From positions 1-7,999 of the forward strand of contig SFPH01000037.1 of the NCBI GenBank assembly GCA_004552115.1: a stretch of DNA of 7,999 nt. Reading direction: 5' to 3'. The position numbers were made by a program, and so were the translations under genes. Position 1 is the stretch's first letter. Each line of letters opens with the position of its first letter. The DNA comes from Bacteroidales bacterium (GTDB lineage: Bacteria; Bacteroidota; Bacteroidia; Bacteroidales; UBA932). This document shows, piece after piece, positions 1-5,270 of the stretch. A model generated the notes under the pieces. The model saw only the letters and a program-made list of their open reading frames with translations, was not told the origin of the DNA and did no database searches.

Positions 1-242
1 GGCATGCCTCCCGGGAAGATCATAACGTCATTGCTGTCGGTGCCTTCCAGTTCCAGTTCGGCCTTGAACTCGCCATAGGTAAGATCGGCAGCCACGGTAA
101 CCTTGTGGGAACCGGTCACATACTTGTCCCGATGGACAGATACGGTCTTAACGTCCACTCCGCCTCTCCTGAGAATGTCAAGCGGAGCCAAAGCCTCGGT
201 CTCCTCGAAGCCGTTTGCCAGAAAAATATATACTCCTTTCAT
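1..242 (-). CDS. DJ-1/PfpI family protein, N-terminal part (runs off the left edge)
   Basis: Reading leftward from the ATG at 242, 80 codons are visible before the window ends. The protein starts MKGVYIFLANGFEETEA, the first beta strand and nucleophile-elbow helix of the DJ-1/ThiJ/PfpI superfamily. Glu16 aligns with human DJ-1 Glu18, which hydrogen-bonds the reactive cysteine. The segment ends VMIFPGGM, the usual strand-turn before the active-site region. The reactive cysteine itself (Cys106 in human DJ-1) lies outside the window, so activity cannot be judged. Family members are cytosolic and are variously described as deglycases, chaperones or oxidative-stress proteins; which role applies here is not shown. 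The start lies 21 bp past the stop of the DoxX-like gene, and the gap is very AT-rich with no recognised promoter. It is probably the third gene of the tmk transcript. No signal peptide is seen. Confidence 0.88.
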   Translation of the reverse strand, partial: MKGVYIFLANGFEETEALAPLDILRRGGVDVKTVSVHRDKYVTGSHKVTVAADLTYGEFKAELELEGTDSNDVMIFPGGM

Positions 243-263
243 ATTATTATAATAATCAATTAT

Positions 264-1435
264 TTACACTAGAAGAAGCAGGGAGATCGAATACAGCATG
301 AAGGCCTGGAAATTCAGCCTTCCCCTGCTGTCCGACTTGAGCATCACCTCTGTGCTGTCCTGACGGATTCTCCGCTTGAGATCCTTCAGGTCCGGAAGCG
401 AAGCCCCGGACCATTTCTCTATCAGATTGCCGTCATTGAAATAGACTGCGCCGCCATTGCTTCTGTTAAGCGACACAAGTGTCTTGTAATCAGATATATA
501 GGCATTCCTCAACAAGAAGTCTGCCTGCTCGCCGGAAATGCCGGAGGCGGAAATGCTGCCGGAAAGTTTATCCATACTGCTCGATGCGAGGAGGATGAAT
601 CTGAAGCCGGCCTCGACAGCTGATGCGCCAGTTTCAGCCACGTTCCTCCATCTTTTCCCGGAAACGGCAGACGGATTCGTGACGGAAATGACGATGACAT
701 TGCCTTGAGCGGCAAGGCTGTCCCTGTAATTCCCATCGGCATCCCTGAATGCGAGTTCCGGATAATCGCTCTCCGCAATATTGTCTTCCTTCGCTATCGT
801 GCGCGCCTCCACGAAGGTCCAGGTGGAGTCAGGCAACCTGTTCAGGGTGAACACGCCTCGCTGGCCGTTCTTCTCATAGATGAAGGTGGCCACATAATCG
901 TCCCCCGCGGGGTCAGTTCGAGCATTGGATTGTAAATTGCGGAATAGACTCCGAAGGCAATCGCCGCCAGCCCGACAAGGCACAATGTCACATACTTTTT
1001 CCTGGACGGACTGCCGAAGTCCCTGTATGGAAGGAAGGCCGCAAGCATCAGCGCACAAAGCAGGATATTCTTGGCAAATGACTGGAAATGGGTCAGATGT
1101 ATGGCCTCTCCGAAGCAGCCGCAATCCATCGCAGGATTGAAAATCCACAATATCAGGGTTATGACGGTGAAAAATCCCATCATCCCTGTAACGACCCAGG
1201 CCGTCAGCTTGCGGAAAACGCCGGTGACAAGCAGGATTCCGCAGAATGTTTCAGCCAATGCGAAAAACTCCCCGAGAACGAATGAGGCAGGCGCAGCGAA
1301 CCCCATATGGAAGAAATTCATATATTCCCTGATAATCAGGGAGGTACCGGTAGGGTCCATGAGCTTCAGGATTCCGGAAACGAAGAAAACGAAGCCCAGT
1401 ATCTTGGCGCAGAATCTTTTGGTAATCTTTTTCAT
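264..1435 (-). pseudogene. DoxX/MauE-like membrane protein with thioredoxin-like C-terminus, split by a frameshift
   Basis: Two overlapping frames together encode one recognisable protein. The first runs from the ATG at 1435 and is sensible to about base 905. It has hydrophobic segments near residues 11-26, 50-72, 78-99, 120-135 and 148-167, plus a CGCFG motif at 105-109, typical of DoxX/MauE-like redox-associated membrane proteins. After LELTPRG it becomes nonsense and stops at 842. The family sequence resumes in the -1 frame at about 902 with DDYVATFIYEKNG, then a proline-poor thioredoxin-like region (VIVISVTNPS, AVYFNDGNLIEKWS) without a CXXC pair, and ends at 264 after a hydrophobic tail (FMLYSISLLLLV). 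Joined, the product would be about 390 residues. From memory, Bacteroidales homologs carry some 18-20 more residues at the junction, so a small out-of-frame deletion fits better than one lost base. The gene begins 5 bp after the tmk stop and is presumably co-transcribed. Its function is unknown; a role in envelope redox chemistry is inference. A sequencing or assembly error remains possible. Confidence 0.8.
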
Positions 1436-1440
1436 TGCCG

Positions 1441-2115
1441 TCAGAGGGTATTGATTGCCGAAACAATGGATGAGAAGATGTCGTCCGGCGGAAGCATGCG
1501 CCCCTCGCTGTCGCTGCAGTCAATCCTCATGAATCCGGGATCCTCCCCGCATTGGCGAAGATAAACGTCCCGCACCCTCTTCTGGAACTCGATGTCCGCC
1601 TCATGGATGTCGCCGCGGCCCTCCAGATATCCCCTGTCATCTCCGTTCCTTGGCGACTCGAGCTTCTCCTCAACGAAGCCGATAGGCACGTCCAGGAAGA
1701 TATTGAGATCCGGGACAGGCAGGCCGAAATCGCCGTATTCCGTATCCCTTATCCATCTGCGGAGTTCCTCTCTCCCGGCCTCGTCGGCCACCTTGGCACA
1801 TTGGTAGGCTATGTTGGAATAGACATATCTGTCCAGCAGGAGGATTCCGCCGTCCTTGAGAGCGTCAAGCATTTCCGGGACCGCGGCCCGCCTGTCCTCG
1901 GCATAAAGCAATGCCACCAGCTGGGGATGGACGGCATCTATGGATCCGAATCCCCCGCGCAGGAATTTACCGATGAGATCCCCGTAGACAGGTGCGTCAT
2001 ATCTCGGGAAATGGATGTATTTCAACGGCCTGCCGAGTGACTCCAGATATTTCCTGAGCCTTTTGACCTGGGTGGACTTCCCGGAGCCGTCAAGTCCTTC
2101 GATAACAATCAGCAT
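1441..2115 (-). CDS. tmk: Thymidylate kinase (dTMP kinase)
   Basis: Phosphorylates dTMP to dTDP with ATP, the step shared by de novo and salvage dTTP synthesis; cytosolic. The 224-residue protein opens with a P-loop, GLDGSGKST (residues 7-15), directly after the first beta strand. The dTMP-binding FPRY lies at 36-39, followed by APVYGDLIGKFLRG, a version I associate with Bacteroidales enzymes. The DRY motif (LLLDRYVYSN, Asp95-Arg96-Tyr97) contacts the dTMP phosphate and base, and a LID with several arginines (ESPRNGDDRGYLEGRG) precedes HEAD. Length is slightly above the usual 200-215. The ATG at 2115 sits one residue before the conserved strand, so no later start is plausible. A Bacteroidota -7 box lies about 20 bases upstream. 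It is the first gene of a minus-strand cluster with the DoxX-like and DJ-1 genes and is divergent from folP, whose product also serves thymidylate synthesis. Confidence 0.96.
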   Translation of the reverse strand: MLIVIEGLDGSGKSTQVKRLRKYLESLGRPLKYIHFPRYDAPVYGDLIGKFLRGGFGSIDAVHPQLVALLYAEDRRAAVPEMLDALKDGGILLLDRYVYSNIAYQCAKVADEAGREELRRWIRDTEYGDFGLPVPDLNIFLDVPIGFVEEKLESPRNGDDRGYLEGRGDIHEADIEFQKRVRDVYLRQCGEDPGFMRIDCSDSEGRMLPPDDIFSSIVSAINTL

Positions 2116-2134
2116 AGAATTAACTTTAGGATTA

Positions 2135-2169
2135 CAAATATATCGAATTTTTCCTTAAGTTTGCGCAAA
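2135..2169 (-). promoter_or_regulatory. Predicted tmk promoter (Bacteroidota type)
   Basis: On the minus strand, TATATTTG (2142-2135) is an exact match to the Bacteroidota -7 consensus TAnnTTTG. Upstream is TTTG (2169-2166), a candidate -33 element, with a 23-base spacer, at the long end of the usual range. Transcription would start near 2130, leaving a leader of about 13-15 bases before the tmk ATG at 2115. The site interleaves with the predicted folP promoter on the other strand. Consensus match only. Confidence 0.6.
2156..2163 (+). promoter_or_regulatory. Predicted folP -7 box
   Basis: TAAGTTTG matches TAnnTTTG on the plus strand. The -33 element is poor: the nearest candidate is TTA at 2132-2134 with a 21-base spacer. 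Transcription would start near 2169, just ahead of the ATGs at 2179 and 2188. If the box is real, the TTG at 2161, which overlaps it, cannot be the folP start codon. Its position lies between the two tmk promoter elements of the other strand. Confidence 0.5.
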
Positions 2170-2178
2170 ATTTTCTAT

Positions 2179-3024
2179 ATGGATACCATGCGCAACATCG
2201 ACGTGATGGGTATTATCAACCTCACGGACAATTCATATTTCAGCGAAAGCCGCTGCCTTGGCGAAGACGGCAGGGACGATATCGGAAAAATCGTCGCCAG
2301 AGCGGTCAGGATGGCGGAAGAGGGTGCCACGATCCTCGATATCGGAGCCTGCTCCACAAGACCGGGCTCCGAGGCTGTCGGAGAGGATGAGGAATGGCTT
2401 AGACTTGAACCGGCATTGAAGGCAATACGCCGGGAGCTTCCGGACATCCGCATCTCGGTAGACACATACTGGCCCTCTGTCGTCCGGAAGACATACGACC
2501 TGATCGGAGACTTCATTGTCAATGATGTCACGGCGGGGGAAGGGATGGAAGGAGACTCCAGCTACCGCAAGGGCGAGATGCTCCCACTAGTCGGCAGGCT
2601 CGGACTCGCATACATTGCAATGCACATGAGGGGGAATCCCCTTACGATGCAGTCCCTGACAGACTACCGCGACGTCACCGCCGATGTGCTTGATTATTTC
2701 AATGATTTTTCGAAAAAGGCCGAAGCCAATGGCATAGACGGCTGGATTCTCGACCCCGGTTTCGGTTTCGCGAAGACGGCGGAGCAGAATTACCGGCTTC
2801 TGTCGGAGCTTGGAAAATTATGTTCCCCGGGGCGGAAAATACTGGTAGGCGTATCCCGCAAGAGCATGGTTTACAGGAAGTTCGGCATCACTCCGGAAGA
2901 AGCCCTGCCGGCTACCCAGGTCCTGCACTACAAGGCTCTGTGCTGCGGAGCTGACATTCTCAGGGTCCACGATGTGGCCGAGGCCGTAAGGACCGTAGAG
3001 ATGTACAGGCTGCTGGAAAAATGA
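2179..3024 (+). CDS. folP: Dihydropteroate synthase
   Basis: Condenses 6-hydroxymethyl-7,8-dihydropterin pyrophosphate with p-aminobenzoate to dihydropteroate, the sulfonamide-sensitive step of folate synthesis; cytosolic TIM barrel. Numbered from the ATG at 2179 (281 residues), the landmarks are MGIINLT (10-16), STRPG (59-63), SVDT (93-96), VNDV (114-117), MHMRG (148-152), DPGFGFAK (192-199), GVSRKS (224-229) and RVHDV (262-266). The E. coli residues N22, T62, R63, D96, N115, D185, K221, R255 and H257 have counterparts at N14, T60, R61, D95, N115, D192, K228, R262 and H264. Two oddities: the loop usually reading NVTPDSF is NLTDNSY here, and only nine residues precede MGII where most homologs have about 20 more. 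The frame is open further upstream with a TTG at 2161, but that codon overlaps the predicted -7 box, so 2179 is preferred; 2188 is also possible. It converges on frr and has no following partner gene. Confidence 0.93.
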   Translation: MDTMRNIDVMGIINLTDNSYFSESRCLGEDGRDDIGKIVARAVRMAEEGATILDIGACSTRPGSEAVGEDEEWLRLEPALKAIRRELPDIRISVDTYWPSVVRKTYDLIGDFIVNDVTAGEGMEGDSSYRKGEMLPLVGRLGLAYIAMHMRGNPLTMQSLTDYRDVTADVLDYFNDFSKKAEANGIDGWILDPGFGFAKTAEQNYRLLSELGKLCSPGRKILVGVSRKSMVYRKFGITPEEALPATQVLHYKALCCGADILRVHDVAEAVRTVEMYRLLEK

Positions 3025-3049
3025 AAAAACCGGCCCTGACGGACCGGTT
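3024..3049 (-). terminator. Rho-independent terminator of the pyrH-frr operon
   Basis: AACCGG (3028-3033) pairs with CCGGTT (3044-3049). Inside are one C-A mismatch and two more C-G pairs (3035-3036 with 3041-3042), closing a TGAC loop. On the minus strand the stem is followed by a run of six Ts (complement of 3029-3024, partly shared with the stem). On the plus strand no T run follows, so it suits frr transcripts, about 20 bases past the frr stop. The run overlaps the last base of the folP stop codon. Confidence 0.8.
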
Positions 3050-3068
3050 CGCAATCGACCGCATCTGA

Positions 3069-3635
3069 CTATACAGTCATTATATCCTTTTCCTTTGCGG
3101 CGATGAGAGCGTCAATCTCCTTGACATTCTTGTCGGTGACTTTCTGTACCTCGTCCTCGCCCTCTTTCTCGGCATCCTCAGGGAGGCCTTCATTCTTCTG
3201 TGCCTTCTTCAGAAGGTCCACGGCGTCACGGCGTGCATTGCGGACTACGACTTTGGCACTCTCTCCGGCAGCCTTGGCCTTCTTGATGAGATCCTTTCTG
3301 CGGTCCTCGGTAAGAGGAGGGACATTGCAGCGGATCTGCTCGCCGTTGTTCTGAGGAGTCATTCCGATATTGGCATCCATTATCGCCTTTTCAATCTTGG
3401 CGATCATGCTCTTCTCCCAAGGCTGAATCAGCACGGTCTTGGCATCCGGAGCGGAAACGGAAGCAACCTGAGGCACAGGTGTCGGCGTGCCGTAATAATC
3501 TACAAGCACGTTGTTGAAAATGGAAGGATTGGCCTTGCCTACACGGTATGTCTTGAGATCCTCTTCAAGATAAGCCACAGCCTCTTTCATCTTGTTGTCA
3601 GCAGCAGTGACAATCTCTTTTGCTCTTGGTAACAT
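3069..3635 (-). CDS. frr: Ribosome recycling factor
   Basis: With EF-G, splits the post-termination 70S ribosome so that subunits can be reused; cytosolic and normally essential. The 188-residue length is standard (about 185). Domain I helices appear as MKEAVAYLEEDLKTYRVGKA near residues 16-35. Domain II includes VDYYGTPTPVPQVASV (45-60), IQPWEKS (70-76) and NNGEQIRCNVPPLTEDRRKDL (96-116). The third helix carries VRNARRDAVD (131-140), where Arg132 corresponds to the functionally important Arg132 of E. coli RRF. The ending KEKDIMTV closely resembles Bacteroidales homologs. The ATG at 3635 gives the usual amount of sequence ahead of the first helix. It follows pyrH by 19 bp in the same direction, an order found in many bacteria, and is probably expressed from the pyrH promoter. 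A terminator lies just downstream. Confidence 0.97.
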   Translation of the reverse strand: MLPRAKEIVTAADNKMKEAVAYLEEDLKTYRVGKANPSIFNNVLVDYYGTPTPVPQVASVSAPDAKTVLIQPWEKSMIAKIEKAIMDANIGMTPQNNGEQIRCNVPPLTEDRRKDLIKKAKAAGESAKVVVRNARRDAVDLLKKAQKNEGLPEDAEKEGEDEVQKVTDKNVKEIDALIAAKEKDIMTV

Positions 3636-3654
3636 AATATCTTTGTGTTAATGG

Positions 3655-4359
3655 TTATACGTGAACTAATGTGCCGACCTTCTCACCGTCGAGAATCCTC
3701 TTCAGGTTGCCGCGGCAGTTCATGTCGAACACTATTATCGGCATGTTGCCCTCGCTGCAGAGTGCGAAAGCTGTCTGGTCCATGACCTTGAGATGGTCCG
3801 AGAGGGCCTTGTCGAAAGTAAGCTCATCATAGCGGACTGCGGAAGGATCCTTCTCAGGGTCGGCAGTATAGACTCCGTCGACGCGGGTACCCTTCAGCAA
3901 TGCGTCGGCTCCGATTTCCAGAGCCCTGAGAGCCGCACCCGAGTCGGTGGTGAAGAAAGGATTGCCCGTGCCTCCGGAAATGAGGGCCACACCGCCCTCC
4001 TCCAATACTTTCACGGCATCATCCCGCATATAGTACTTTGCCACCGGCTCCATCGGGGTAGCGGTGAATACCTGGGCGTTGACGCCCTGCTCCTTTATGA
4101 ACATCGAGAGGGCAAGCGAATTGATGACGGTGGCAAGCATTCCCATCTTGTCCCCGTCCACGCGGTCGAAGCCCTTTCCCGTACCCTGAAGCCCGCGGAA
4201 AATATTGCCGCCGCCATTGACTATCGCTATCTGGAGACCGGCCTTTGCCGCCTCGGCGATTTCTTCAGCATAAGCCCTGAGGCTGTCAGTGTCAAGTCCC
4301 TTTCCGGCAGGACCGCCGAGGCTCTCGCCACTCAGTTTCAAAAGTACCCTTCTATACAT
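3655..4359 (-). CDS. pyrH: Uridylate kinase (UMP kinase)
   Basis: Converts UMP to UDP with ATP, the first committed step from UMP to the pyrimidine nucleotides. It is a hexameric cytosolic enzyme of the amino-acid kinase family, unrelated to the P-loop kinase Tmk nearby. The 234 residues begin with KLSGESL (8-14), then GGGNIFRG (49-56), DKMGMLATVINSLAL (70-84), the acceptor/ATP loop GGTGNPFFTTDS (129-140), VDGVYTADP (160-168) and MDQTAFALC (193-201). All expected motifs are present and in order. The ATG at 4359 begins four residues before the first strand, standard for the family. A well-matched Bacteroidota promoter lies upstream, implying a leader of about 55-60 bases. It heads a two-gene operon with frr, and is divergent from sdhC. 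Confidence 0.97.
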   Translation of the reverse strand: MYRRVLLKLSGESLGGPAGKGLDTDSLRAYAEEIAEAAKAGLQIAIVNGGGNIFRGLQGTGKGFDRVDGDKMGMLATVINSLALSMFIKEQGVNAQVFTATPMEPVAKYYMRDDAVKVLEEGGVALISGGTGNPFFTTDSGAALRALEIGADALLKGTRVDGVYTADPEKDPSAVRYDELTFDKALSDHLKVMDQTAFALCSEGNMPIIVFDMNCRGNLKRILDGEKVGTLVHV

Positions 4360-4422
4360 GATGCGTGAACTTAAGGTTATAAATTGTCGAAAAAGTGATG
4401 GTTTCCTTCACAATCCGGGAAA

Positions 4423-4453
4423 CAAAATTATCGAAATATTATGAAACTTGCAA
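4423..4453 (-). promoter_or_regulatory. Predicted pyrH-frr promoter (Bacteroidota type)
   Basis: On the minus strand TTG (4453-4451) is followed after 20 bases by TAATTTTG (4430-4423), an exact fit to the -33/-7 arrangement TTG-N19~21-TAnnTTTG. It is the best promoter match in the window. Transcription would begin near 4417. No operator or attenuator is evident in the leader. Confidence 0.7.
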
Positions 4454-4462
4454 GAAACAACC

Positions 4463-4470
4463 TATATTTG
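4463..4470 (+). promoter_or_regulatory. Predicted sdhC -7 box
   Basis: TATATTTG is an exact TAnnTTTG match. The expected -33 position holds only ATG (4441-4443, 19-base spacer), so the upstream element is weak. Transcription would begin near 4476, which puts the ATG at 4441 upstream of the message and supports the sdhC start at 4510. The site lies just downstream of the pyrH -33 element, so the two promoters interleave. Confidence 0.55.
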
Positions 4471-4509
4471 CCGAAAGATTGTAAAACTGAAATCAAATTT
4501 TTAAAGATA

Positions 4510-5190
4510 ATGGCGAACGCATTCCACTACTCCATCGGGAGAAAGTTCATTCAGGCAGTCAGCGGTGCATTTCTCATCGTATTCCTTCTGCTTCACGGAA
4601 CTATCAACTTCTTTTCAGTAATCGATTCATTCACAGGTAAATTCGGCGCTGAGGACGGTCTCTTCCAGCTCGGTTGCGACTTCATGGCCCTGCCGATCGT
4701 GACGATAATGGTACCGGTGCTGGCGCTCGGTGTTTTCGTCCACATCTTCTACGGATGCTACCTTACCTGGTACAACATCAAGGCCCGCGGCGGTTACAGG
4801 CGCTATGAGACCGCAAGCGTAGCCAGAGCCGACTCCTGGTCAGCCAAGAACATGTTCGTGCTCGGCATCGTGATTCTCGGCATTCTCTTCTTCCACCTCT
4901 CCCATTTCTGGGCTGACATGCAGCTCAAGGAATTCATGGGAGACCATGCTGAAAATCCTTACGAGCTCCTTACCGCCACATTCGGCAACATCTGGGTACT
5001 GATCATCTATATCATCTGGTTCATCGCAGTATTCTTCCACCTCACCCACGGATTCTGGAGCATGTTCCAGACCGTAGGCTGGAGCAACCAGGTATGGATG
5101 AAGAGGCTCAAGGTAATCGGCATCCTCGTGGCAGCCGTAATCCTCGTTCTCTTCACATCAGTTGCAGTGAACGCCTACATCCAGGCATAA
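4510..5190 (+). CDS. sdhC: Succinate dehydrogenase/fumarate reductase cytochrome b subunit (B-type, diheme)
   Basis: Membrane anchor of a complex II enzyme: it binds two b hemes and quinone and links quinone to the flavoprotein (A) and iron-sulfur (B) subunits. In gut Bacteroidales the complex normally runs as fumarate reductase. From the ATG at 4510 the protein has 226 residues and five hydrophobic segments (about 14-35, 60-88, 114-133, 161-180, 200-222). Candidate heme ligands are His29 (LLLHGTINFF), His78 (FVHIFYG), His129 or His132 (FFHLSHFW) and His177 or His180 (FFHLTHGFW). The 29-to-78 spacing equals His44-His93 of Wolinella FrdC, and SIGRKFIQAVSG (8-19) is the typical N-terminal motif. 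An in-frame ATG at 4441 would add 23 charged residues, but it lies upstream of the predicted transcription start and outside the family pattern. Oddly, no sdhA or sdhB follows; a terminator comes 26 bp after the stop. Confidence 0.92.
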   Translation: MANAFHYSIGRKFIQAVSGAFLIVFLLLHGTINFFSVIDSFTGKFGAEDGLFQLGCDFMALPIVTIMVPVLALGVFVHIFYGCYLTWYNIKARGGYRRYETASVARADSWSAKNMFVLGIVILGILFFHLSHFWADMQLKEFMGDHAENPYELLTATFGNIWVLIIYIIWFIAVFFHLTHGFWSMFQTVGWSNQVWMKRLKVIGILVAAVILVLFTSVAVNAYIQA

Positions 5191-5215
5191 GGATCTTTAC
5201 ATTTGAATAATAATT

Positions 5216-5254
5216 CCGGCCCCGCAGGCATATTGCAGGGCCGGATTCTTTTTA
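5216..5254 (+). terminator. Rho-independent terminator after sdhC
   Basis: CCGGCCC (5216-5222) pairs with GGGCCGG (5238-5244). After one C-A mismatch the stem continues with GCA/TGC (5224-5226 with 5234-5236) around a seven-base loop. The tail ATTCTTTTTA follows on the plus strand. On the minus strand the stem is followed by AATTATTATT, a weaker tail, so it may also stop transcription from the converging aminopeptidase gene, whose stop codon is at 5271. Confidence 0.88.
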
Positions 5255-5270
5255 TCACATTGATGGATGA

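Noticed and set aside
915..1148. Upstream part of the C-terminal frame of the DoxX-like gene, as if it were a separate protein start
   Set aside because: In this frame 915-1148 reads as Cys- and Arg-rich nonsense, while the neighbouring frame encodes the conserved membrane helices. The true C-terminal segment begins only around 905, so no independent gene starting at 1148 is credible.
1071..1454. Open frame of 127 codons on the plus strand opposite the DoxX-like gene
   Set aside because: The sense strand shows clear membrane segments and a CGCFG motif; the antisense frame shows no membrane segment, domain or start context.
1552..2040. Open frame of 162 codons on the plus strand opposite tmk
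   Set aside because: Fully contained in tmk on the other strand; the sense protein has the P-loop and DRY motif, while this one has nothing recognisable.
3030..3049. folP terminator on the plus strand
   Set aside because: The hairpin is real, but on the plus strand it is followed by CGCAATCG with no T run, so it is assigned to frr only.
3793..4368. Open frame of 191 codons on the plus strand opposite pyrH
   Set aside because: It lies entirely antisense to pyrH and reads as a mirror of its codons; no family resemblance and no promoter of its own.
4441..4509. Upstream in-frame ATG giving sdhC a 23-residue N-terminal extension
   Set aside because: The extension is charged, unlike SdhC family N-termini, and it contains the predicted -7 box; the ATG at 4510 just before the SIGRK motif fits better.
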